DNA from: JAVKLU01 sp031538895
GTDB taxonomy: Bacteria; Pseudomonadota; Gammaproteobacteria; Burkholderiales; Burkholderiaceae
Direction of reading: 5' to 3'
Assembly: GCA_031538895.1 (NCBI GenBank)
Contig: JAVKLU010000071.1
Coordinates: 41,477 to 105,476 of the forward strand
Length of the DNA: 64,000 bases
Of this stretch, positions 26,699 through 33,595 are shown one piece after another (position 1 is the first letter of the stretch; each line of letters opens with the position of its first letter). Under the pieces are notes generated by a model. The model was not told the DNA's origin. It did not search any database and saw only the letters and a program-made list of their open reading frames with translations. The position numbers and the translations under genes were made by a program.

Positions 26699-28714
26699 AT
26701 TCCGCCTAGAGCGCATATCCCAATCGGCTAGAATCCCAGCTTATAACGAGAGTGATGCGGTCGAGTTCCGGCTAGAGCGCATATCCCAATCGGCTAGAAT
26801 CATTGATATAGTTGAAGACTCTTAACCAGAGTTCCGGCTAGAGCGCATATCCCAATCGGCTAGAATGGCCCCGACAAAGATCTTAAAGAGATTCAAGTTC
26901 CGGCTAGAGCGCATATCCCAATCGGCTAGAATCAATAACGCCAATTCTGGACTCTTGATTGTGTTCCGGCTAGAGCGCATATCCCAATCGGCTAGAATGC
27001 ACCGGTAATACGCGCATGGTGTACTTTGGTTCCGGCTAGAGCGCATATCCCAATCGGCTAGAATTGCCTGCCAGCCCAACCCATGGGTCTGGCGGTTCCG
27101 GCTAGAGCGCATATCCCAATCGGCTAGAATTTTAACATCTACGCCTAATGCAATCATATCGTTCCGGCTAGAGCGCATATCCCAATCGGCTAGAATCCCC
27201 TACAATTATTGAGGCAAGACCCAAACGTTCCGGCTAGAGCGCATATCCCAATCGGCTAGAATACTGCTCATCTTTGCGCCTTTTCAAGAGCGGTTCCGGC
27301 TAGAGCGCATATCCCAATCGGCTAGAATCTCACTGTGGAAGGAAAAGGAAGTGGCTGGGTTCCGGCTAGAGCGCATATCCCAATCGGCTAGAATCATCAG
27401 GCATTATTAGATTCTCAAGGTGGAGTTCCGGCTAGAGCGCATATCCCAATCGGCTAGAATTTGAGCACTCTAAGGGATACGAGGAAACTTGTTCCGGCTA
27501 GAGCGCATATCCCAATCGGCTAGAATCATTAGGCATTATTATATTCTCAATGTAGAGTTCCGGCTAGAGCGCATATCCCAATCGGCTAGAATATAGAGTC
27601 GCCAGCGGCCCATGATATCTGGGTTCCGGCTAGAGCCCATATCCCAATCGGCTAGAATCGACAACTTTACGGTGTGACTCCTCCCCTAGTTCCGGCTAGA
27701 GCGCATATCCCAATCGGCTAGAATAATCCCTATCAAGGATAACATTAGTAACGGGTTCCGGCTAGAGCGCATATCCCAATCGGCTAGAATGCAAATCCTC
27801 ATCGCTCAAATCATCAATCCGTTCCGGCTAGAGCGCATATCCCAATCGGCTAGAATTTATTCGCTGCCGTACACCGTCGTTATCGTGTTCCGGCTAGAGC
27901 GCATATCCCAATCGGCTAGAATATGACGCAACCACATGAAGGGCACTTAGCGGTTCCGGCTAGAGCGCATATCCCAATCGGCTAGAATTGTATCAGATGT
28001 CTACATACGCAGGGGGTGGTTCCGGCTAGAGCGCATATCCCAATCGGCTAGATTTAATTACATTTGTTATGCTTGTTTTTTCAGGTTCCGGCTAGAGCGC
28101 ATATCCCAATCGGCTAGAATGGGCATCTATAAATTCCCACTTGATCTGGGGTTCCGGCTAGAGCGCATATCCCAATCGGCTAGAATATCGAAATATGGGA
28201 ATAAAAGATCGTATTAGTTCCGGCTAGAGCGCATATCCCAATCGGCTAGAATTAAAGTACTGATTGGATGAATTATAGTTCAGTTCCGGCTAGAGCGCAT
28301 ATCCCAATCGGCTAGAATTTGGGCGGGTTCTGAGAATTCGTTACAACTGTTCCGGCTAGAGCGCATATCCCAATCGGCTAGAATTCAGCACTGCTGCTGG
28401 CACTCAAGCCGTCAGTTCCGGCTAGAGCGCATATCCCAATCGGCTAGAATATAAAGTACTGATTGGATGAATTATAGTCCGTTCCGGCTAGAGCGCATAT
28501 CCCAATCGGCTAGAATTCTCAATAGCGCGAGCGACGGCTTTGTCCGGTTCCGGCTAGAGCGCATATCCCAATCGGCTAGAATAGACAGCCCCAGATGCAC
28601 CCATGTACCTTCGTTCCGGCTAGAGCGCATATCCCAATCGGCTAGAATATAAAGTACTGATTGGATGAATTATGGTCAGTTCCGGCTAGAGCGCATATCC
28701 CAATCGGCTAGAAT
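26699..28714 (+). CRISPR. Type II-C CRISPR array, 31 repeats and 30 spacers
   Basis: The 36-bp repeat begins gttccggctagagcgcat and ends ccaatcggctagaat. Repeats start every 66 bases from 26699 to 28679, so all 30 spacers are exactly 30 bases. The first repeat (26699) is degenerate, with two changes at positions 1 and 7. The repeat at 27623 has G15 to C, and the one at 28019 has A35 to T. Orientation is set by the tracrRNA anti-repeat, which pairs with the + strand. Each repeat ends in TAGAAT, a -10-like hexamer, as in Neisseria II-C arrays where each repeat carries a promoter. The degenerate end is presumably oldest and the cas2-proximal end youngest. Spacers 24, 27 and 30 are near-copies of each other, as are 11 and 13. 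Confidence 0.98.
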
Positions 28715-28721
28715 CCGTAAG

Positions 28722-28758
28722 CAGTAAGCCCTTGTTTTACAAGGACTTACTGGCTTTT
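28722..28758 (+). terminator. Hairpin after the last repeat, probable array terminator
   Basis: cagtaag (28722-28728) pairs with cttactg (28746-28752). An inner ccttgt/acaagg stem and a TTT loop complete it, and ttttc follows. It lies 8 bases after the last repeat and before the cas2 stop, so it could end both the array transcript and, weakly, the cas operon. Confidence 0.65.
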
Positions 28759-28783
28759 CGGCATAAGAAAAATTCATTTTTAT

Positions 28784-29110
28784 TTAAAATAAATCAAACT
28801 GATCAGGCATTTTTTTTGTGGGCATTGTTTTGCCACTTTGAAAACTCATGATGCGTTCGTACTGCTTATCGGTCATCTGTAAAATATTGACTTGCCCTCC
28901 TCCGGGTAAAACTTCTTTTACACGTTGGCAGTAAGTTTGGATTTGTGCGTAGCTGCTACAAAAACGCATATAGACACTAAATTGACTGCGTAAAAAACCC
29001 ATGTCAAGCAAACTTAATCGAAAATCATTTGCGGCTTTTCTCTCTGGCTTAGTTTGTACCGGCAGATCAAACATAACAATCATCCACATCAGTCGATATC
29101 CGCTTAACAT
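28784..29110 (-). CDS. cas2: CRISPR-associated endonuclease Cas2
   Basis: Small structural partner of Cas1 in the spacer-integration complex. It is 108 residues with the ferredoxin-like start MWMIVMFDLPV, whose Asp is the conserved metal-binding residue, followed by LSLLDMGFLRSQFSVYMR. The ATG at 29110 gives a seven-residue leader before MWMIV, and an in-frame ATG at 29089 is an alternative start. Type II-C systems carry only cas9, cas1 and cas2, and no csn2 or cas4 is seen here. It is 6 bases after the cas1 stop and last in the operon. Confidence 0.95.
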   Translation of the reverse strand: MLSGYRLMWMIVMFDLPVQTKPERKAANDFRLSLLDMGFLRSQFSVYMRFCSSYAQIQTYCQRVKEVLPGGGQVNILQMTDKQYERIMSFQSGKTMPTKKMPDQFDLF

Positions 29111-29116
29111 GTGCCG

Positions 29117-30043
29117 TTAATCGTTCAGGCCTAAATCGCCTTTTGGTAAAGAAGCGAGCGGCAAATCAAGCGTCTGATGCTGCTCAGTAATTACCAGTGC
29201 CAGGGATGTTGCCAGTTTTTGAATCGCCACTAATATCGGCGTATGGCCGCTTGAGGTGGCAATATCAAGATACAGACTCTTAACCAAAACGCGTTTTGTG
29301 TCCGGCGTAAGCTCGCAAGTTTCATTGCGTTCTAACTGCCAAACAGTCCAGTCAATAATGGGGCGAAACGGTTCCATTAAATCATCAACCAGTCGCATCG
29401 CGTTGTTATCATGACTATGGTGTAATCCAATGCTCGGATGTAGCCCTGCTGCTGCTACGACGGCGCGTGCGGTGGCGGCACGTAGCACCGTGTAACCATA
29501 ATTTAAAAGCGCGTTTACACCCGCAGCCTCTTGGTCGCGACGAAACTCGACACCAAAAAGCAACTTCCAATATTGACGTGCGCCTTGTGCTTCAAAGTTA
29601 TCGGGGTCACCACTACGAATATTTTTAGCCAACTTCTCCAGCAAAATCGAAGGAGCACCGCTTGTTTTTAGCACCTCTGCTTGCTGCTGTAGCTTGATTT
29701 TAATCAGACTCGCCCACAAACGCTTTTTAGTGGGCACTGTGCAGGCAATCTGCGCATCAAACCGGTGGGCTTGCAAGTGGTGACCGTCTAAGGGCCACAA
29801 TATGCCAACAGGTTTGTGATTGGCCGCACACAGCACAAAGGGTACGCCACGCTCGGCCAGCGCCACCAGCAAGTTGTTGGTGTAGCTGATACCGTGAGCG
29901 TTGGCAATGAGCGCCGCCATATCGTCAAGCGGCACACGCCCCAGCTCTTGACGCTCATCGTCCGTGCTATGTACCAGCATAAAGCCGCGGTAGGCCGACA
30001 AGTGTCTGCGGTCATCGGCAACTTCGACAATGCGACTTTGCAT
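29117..30043 (-). CDS. cas1: CRISPR-associated integrase Cas1
   Basis: Integrase that inserts new spacers as the Cas1-Cas2 complex. It is 308 residues. The N-terminal beta domain runs to about residue 85. The catalytic helical domain has the metal ligands E151 (NFEAQGARQYWKLLFG), H208 or H209 (GLHHSHDN) and E224 with D220/D221 (LVDDLMEPFRP), all as expected for type II Cas1. GC content is near the host level (27 of 60 in the line from 29341), unlike the 5' two thirds of cas9. It starts 3 bases after the cas9 stop, so cas9-cas1-cas2 form one operon. Confidence 0.96.
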   Translation of the reverse strand: MQSRIVEVADDRRHLSAYRGFMLVHSTDDERQELGRVPLDDMAALIANAHGISYTNNLLVALAERGVPFVLCAANHKPVGILWPLDGHHLQAHRFDAQIACTVPTKKRLWASLIKIKLQQQAEVLKTSGAPSILLEKLAKNIRSGDPDNFEAQGARQYWKLLFGVEFRRDQEAAGVNALLNYGYTVLRAATARAVVAAAGLHPSIGLHHSHDNNAMRLVDDLMEPFRPIIDWTVWQLERNETCELTPDTKRVLVKSLYLDIATSSGHTPILVAIQKLATSLALVITEQHQTLDLPLASLPKGDLGLND

Positions 30044-30046
30044 GGC

Positions 30047-33000
30047 TTAAGCTTTAAAACCTGAGTCGTGTAATTCACCAATTGGCGAGATTGCAATTTG
30101 CCGTGCCTGACTACTTTGCAAGCTGGTTGCAGAAAATGCTCTTTGAAAGAAGTCGTCATCTAATGCCGAGCGGTCGAAAATTGCATCATTTTTTTGGGCT
30201 TTCTGCGCCGCCAACTTAGCGCTGTACCTTGCGCCAATATTTGTCTCGTTGGGCTTGATAAAGGTAACGGAGCCAGAGCTGTTGATTTTCAATACTTGCA
30301 GAATTAACCAGTCGCCATCCACTTTGGCCCGAATGTAGTCATTAATCATCAATCGCATCAACAAGGGGCGCTGACTCATTGTTATCTTCGGATTACGCAG
30401 ATGTTTTACGCCTTCTTCAACTGTCTTGAATCTGCGAACCACTTGGTAAGCATCATAGGTACGCAAAACCTCCCCGATCCATTCACCCGTTTCTGTTTTG
30501 CTAATTTCAATGCAATAGTTGCTATTTGGAAGAAGTCCTTTGTAGGAGGTTGCGCGCCCTAAAGCTTGATGGCGCTTCAGTACGCCGTCTGAACTTTTTT
30601 CCCTTGGAAAAAATGGAATGACATTGCGTGTTTTAGCGGCTGATTTGCTGTCACCTGTGGCGCTATAAATCGTTGCATCAAACATCGCCCCTTCGTAGCC
30701 ATGGTCGGGTTTGTGGCTCACCCAAATGTGGTGAATGGCGCGTTGCACATGGTCACGGTAGCTGGGCCAAGGCAGGGGCATGGTCTCCACGAGTTTGTTA
30801 AGCTGTTTTTCTCGGGCACTGGAACTGGCATTGGCAAAGCGTTGCAACAGGCCTTGGTCGGTCACGGCGATGACGCAGGCGTCCACCGCGTGGTGACGGT
30901 GGTCGTTGCGGTTTTTCTCACCGCCCAAGCCCAAGATGTCATTCAGGCCAAACTTGACGCGCAGCATGGCCGTCATGCGCCCGGGTATGACGCGGGTGTT
31001 TTGTGGGCAGATCAGACTGAGGTATTCACGCGCCACGCTGCTAAGGTGGCGCGTGTCGTTGAGGGCTCGGGCCAAAAAGCCTTTGTCTTCGCGCAGCCAT
31101 TGCGCCATGCCGTCTTGCGCAAATCGGTAGCGCTTGCCTTTAGGCATACCGCTGGCGCGCTGGAGCATGTCGGCGTTTGACCAGCCTTGGACTTCAAAGT
31201 CAGCGGCGGCTTGTGCTGGCGTGCGATTGCCTTTGATGCGGTTGGCCTGGCGCATGGCCACGGTTTTATTGTTCAGGCTGTCGTCCAGCGTTTGTGAAAA
31301 CGGCAGGATGTGTTCAATCTCTACTTGGTCGCTAAATAGCATCTGTGCGCTAATTTGCACACCGCTGTAGGGGCAGCGGCGGTCGGCCACGTTGAAGCTA
31401 AGTTCTTCCCACAAAATCATTTTTTGCAGATCGGCGGCGCGGACACGTTCTGGGTTGGTGCCCAGCAGTTGAGCGATGTCCTTGCGCATGCGTTCGTTGC
31501 GGCGCTGGTTGTCGGCTTGGCGTTCTTGCTCTTCTTTGCGCTGCTCCTGGCTTTGCTTGAGGTCACGGGCCAGCTCCACAATCACTTCGCTGGGGTGGCC
31601 GTAGCGCTTGATGAGCGCGTTGACCACGGTGCGCACTTGGTTCAGGCCGATGTGTACCGTGGGGTTGGCGATCTTGCCGTAGCGTTTTTCAGCAGGGTCT
31701 TCGGGCTTGCCCGTGCCGAAGCCCACATGGTGCTGCAGGTATTGGCCGTAGTAGGGCAGCACTGGCAGTATCTCGCCTGTGGCGGCATGGCTGATGTGGC
31801 TGTGGTGGTCAAAGCCAGCGGCCAACACCGCTTTGTCGTAGGTGATGACTTCGGCACGCAGGGCGGGCAGAATTTTTTCGAGGGTCTTGGCGCTCAGACT
31901 GCCGTAGCCTTCGGCCAGCGGGGCGTTGGCGATGCTCTCGGCGGTCATCTCGTCCACACCCGTTTCGCGTTGCAACCACGCGATCAGGGTTGCCAAGTTT
32001 TCTTCGATCACCAATTGCATGACGATCGCGTCTTGCCGCGCCTCGTCAAAACTGGCCCATTGGCTGCAAAAAAACTCTTTCTTGGCCAACATGGCGCTGG
32101 TGCTGTTGCCTTTGAGTTCTGTGCGTTTTTCGTCCTGCAGATTGAACTGCCCCGAAAAGCCGAGCAGCTTTTGAATCTGGGTGAAGCTGCGCTTGCTGTT
32201 GGTCTCGAGCGCATGGACCAACTGGTCACGCTGAGTCAGCGTGAGCGGCTCTTCGGTCAAGTCCTCGCGGAGCAGACGCAGGTTATTGACCTCTTGGTAA
32301 ATGCGAAAACGCTGCTGACTCGGCAGGGCCAGCGGGGCGCGCTCTTCTTCAGGCATGAGCCTGCAGCGACCCGGCTTGACGGGCTTGAGCGGGCGTTGGT
32401 GCAGCAGGCAGTCTTTGAGTTCATCGCGGGCGGTGTCGTTAAAAAGTGTCGGGGTGAGTTCGCTTTGCTTGACCCACAGCGCATCGAACTCGGCCTCGAT
32501 CATGGCGCGGTCGATGTAGAGGTCGTAGCTCTTTTCGATTTTGGTTTTGCCGTTGCCTTGAAGGGTGCGGTTTTTGCGGTAACGCGCCCGCACCGACAGG
32601 CCTTGCTGGTGACGAGCATGCAGCCATTCGCCAACTGTGCGGCAGCCTGTGGCTTGCATGACTTGGCGCAACTGACTAATGGCGGCCTTCAGTGCGCCGC
32701 TGTCGTTTTCTTTTTTCTCGGTTTTACGGTTGCTTTTGAAGCCCCGTCGCTGGTTGATGTGAAACAGTGCGCGCGCAAACTCTTCGGGCAGCAGGGCTTG
32801 GTCAAGGCCTTTGGCACGCAAGGCAAACGGATCTGTTTTTTCGAGCGCTTTGCGGGCGGCCTCGTCTTGCGGGAAAAAGCCGTGGCGCAACAGCGTAGCC
32901 ATCATGCGGTTTTTGCGTTTGAGCAAGCGGTCGCGGCGGCGGCGCATGGCACGAGCTTCGCGGCGGCTGACCGCCAGTGACGAGCCGTCTTTGGGGTTGC

Positions 33001-33133
33001 GCCCGTCGCTGAAAATCCGCACTCCTGCTTTGATGACCGCGCAGGGTTCGTTGTGTGAGTTAAGTCGGAGCATGGCCCAACCCAAAGAGGTAGAGCCCAA
33101 ATCCAAAGCGAGTCGGTAGCGCATCTTGTTCAT
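30047..33133 (-). CDS. cas9: CRISPR-associated endonuclease Cas9 (type II-C)
   Basis: RNA-guided DNA nuclease, 1028 residues, the compact II-C size. RuvC-I Asp is D11 (LALDLGSTSLGWAM). The Arg-rich bridge helix is at about 55-85 (RREARAMRRRRDR). The RuvC-II Glu is E520 (EVIVELARDLKQ). The HNH His is H608 (VEIEHILPFSQ), with Asn in DSLNNK. The RuvC-III residues are H748 and D751 (HHAVDACVIA). All catalytic residues are present. The start at 33133 has GAGG 8 bases upstream; the longer frame from 33166 would overlap the tracrRNA promoter. Residues 1 to about 810 are encoded by GC-rich DNA (36 of 60 in the line from 31441), and the C-terminal WED/PAM-interacting part by DNA near host level (26 of 60 from 30241). 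This points to a mosaic gene. PAM is unknown. Confidence 0.97.
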   Translation of the reverse strand: MNKMRYRLALDLGSTSLGWAMLRLNSHNEPCAVIKAGVRIFSDGRNPKDGSSLAVSRREARAMRRRRDRLLKRKNRMMATLLRHGFFPQDEAARKALEKTDPFALRAKGLDQALLPEEFARALFHINQRRGFKSNRKTEKKENDSGALKAAISQLRQVMQATGCRTVGEWLHARHQQGLSVRARYRKNRTLQGNGKTKIEKSYDLYIDRAMIEAEFDALWVKQSELTPTLFNDTARDELKDCLLHQRPLKPVKPGRCRLMPEEERAPLALPSQQRFRIYQEVNNLRLLREDLTEEPLTLTQRDQLVHALETNSKRSFTQIQKLLGFSGQFNLQDEKRTELKGNSTSAMLAKKEFFCSQWASFDEARQDAIVMQLVIEENLATLIAWLQRETGVDEMTAESIANAPLAEGYGSLSAKTLEKILPALRAEVITYDKAVLAAGFDHHSHISHAATGEILPVLPYYGQYLQHHVGFGTGKPEDPAEKRYGKIANPTVHIGLNQVRTVVNALIKRYGHPSEVIVELARDLKQSQEQRKEEQERQADNQRRNERMRKDIAQLLGTNPERVRAADLQKMILWEELSFNVADRRCPYSGVQISAQMLFSDQVEIEHILPFSQTLDDSLNNKTVAMRQANRIKGNRTPAQAAADFEVQGWSNADMLQRASGMPKGKRYRFAQDGMAQWLREDKGFLARALNDTRHLSSVAREYLSLICPQNTRVIPGRMTAMLRVKFGLNDILGLGGEKNRNDHRHHAVDACVIAVTDQGLLQRFANASSSAREKQLNKLVETMPLPWPSYRDHVQRAIHHIWVSHKPDHGYEGAMFDATIYSATGDSKSAAKTRNVIPFFPREKSSDGVLKRHQALGRATSYKGLLPNSNYCIEISKTETGEWIGEVLRTYDAYQVVRRFKTVEEGVKHLRNPKITMSQRPLLMRLMINDYIRAKVDGDWLILQVLKINSSGSVTFIKPNETNIGARYSAKLAAQKAQKNDAIFDRSALDDDFFQRAFSATSLQSSQARQIAISPIGELHDSGFKA

Positions 33134-33150
33134 TTCTTTAGCCTCATTTT

Positions 33151-33179
33151 TTGTTGATATAGACATATTACGCTATACT
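33151..33179 (+). promoter_or_regulatory. Predicted promoter of the tracrRNA
   Basis: TTGTTG (33151-33156) and TATACT (33174-33179) with an ideal 17-base spacer lie just ahead of the anti-repeat. A start near 33186 follows. The promoter lies between the cas9 start codon and the tracrRNA and points away from cas9. Confidence 0.7.
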
Positions 33180-33185
33180 AAGCTT

Positions 33186-33278
33186 CATATCAGACGATTG
33201 GGATATGCGCTCTGGACGCTAACAAGCAGAAAGATGCACCAAATGAAAGGGTCTCTATATGAGGCCCTTTATCTTTTT
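33186..33278 (+). ncRNA. tracrRNA of the type II-C system
   Basis: The anti-repeat core cgattgggatatgcgctct (33195-33213) is an exact complement of 19 bases of the CRISPR repeat. It is followed by an internal-loop region and aac, which pairs with the repeat's gtt start, giving the usual stem-bulge-stem duplex. The tail (aagcagaaagatgcacc) resembles the nexus of II-C tracrRNAs. The end is a 10-bp terminator hairpin (33246-33255 with 33261-33270, one G-U pair) and a T-run to 33278. About 93 nucleotides. It is transcribed divergently from cas9, on the opposite side from the array. Confidence 0.88.
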
Positions 33279-33386
33279 CGGGAACACGGTCTTCGTCGTA
33301 GTGCCAATTATGAAGCCTTGAGAGTTACATCTATTTTCTGGGCATGATTTGCTTCTTATACCCTCTTATCTGAGCAACTGGAGTGA

Positions 33387-33415
33387 TTGCGCGCTTTTGA
33401 ATAAGCAAGTAGAAT
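33387..33415 (+). promoter_or_regulatory. Possible promoter of tRNA-Ser
   Basis: TTGCGC (33387-33392), 17 bases, then TAGAAT (33410-33415), 15 bases before the tRNA. The -10 is good and the -35 weak. Confidence 0.4.
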
Positions 33416-33430
33416 CTCGCCCTTAATTCT

Positions 33431-33518
33431 GGAAGCGTGGCAGAGTGGTCGATTGCACCGGTCTTGAAAACCGGCAACGGGTAACCGTTCGTGAGTTCGA
33501 ATCTCACCGCTTCCGCCA
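33431..33518 (+). tRNA. tRNA-Ser (anticodon TGA)
   Basis: An 88-base class II tRNA. The acceptor stem ggaagcg pairs with cgcttcc, the anticodon loop reads cttgaaa (TGA), the variable arm is long (aacgggtaaccgttc), the T-loop is gttcgaatc, and CCA is encoded. Serine identity follows from the long variable arm and anticodon. It marks the right edge of the CRISPR region. Confidence 0.97.
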
Positions 33519-33595
33519 ATCAATATCTACAAATCACCTGTATCGCAATCTATCCAGCAAAATTGTTGAGATCGATTGCAATTCCACCATCGGCT

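Noticed and set aside
26801..26830. Spacer 2 shares gactcttaacca with a stretch inside cas1 (about 29276-29287), hinting at self-targeting
   Set aside because: Only 12 bases match and the rest does not. This is chance level for 30 spacers over 64 kb.
26822..27178. Open frames across the CRISPR array (also 28467-28652) with repeated peptide units
   Set aside because: They are translations of the 66-base repeat-spacer unit, whose length is a multiple of three. They are not genes.
30701..31180. A 159-codon + strand frame opposite the cas9 nuclease region, as a possible anti-CRISPR or antisense gene
   Set aside because: No ribosome site, it lies wholly antisense to the HNH and RuvC-III region, and its composition follows from the GC-rich codon bias of cas9.
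31355..32980. A 541-codon open frame on the + strand opposite cas9
   Set aside because: It is the antisense shadow of the GC-rich part of cas9. It is not a recognisable protein, and cas9 on the other strand has every catalytic motif.
33134..33166. Longer cas9 start at 33166
   Set aside because: It would add 11 residues before the conserved N-terminus and would overlap the -35 and spacer of the tracrRNA promoter. The ATG at 33133 has a proper ribosome site.
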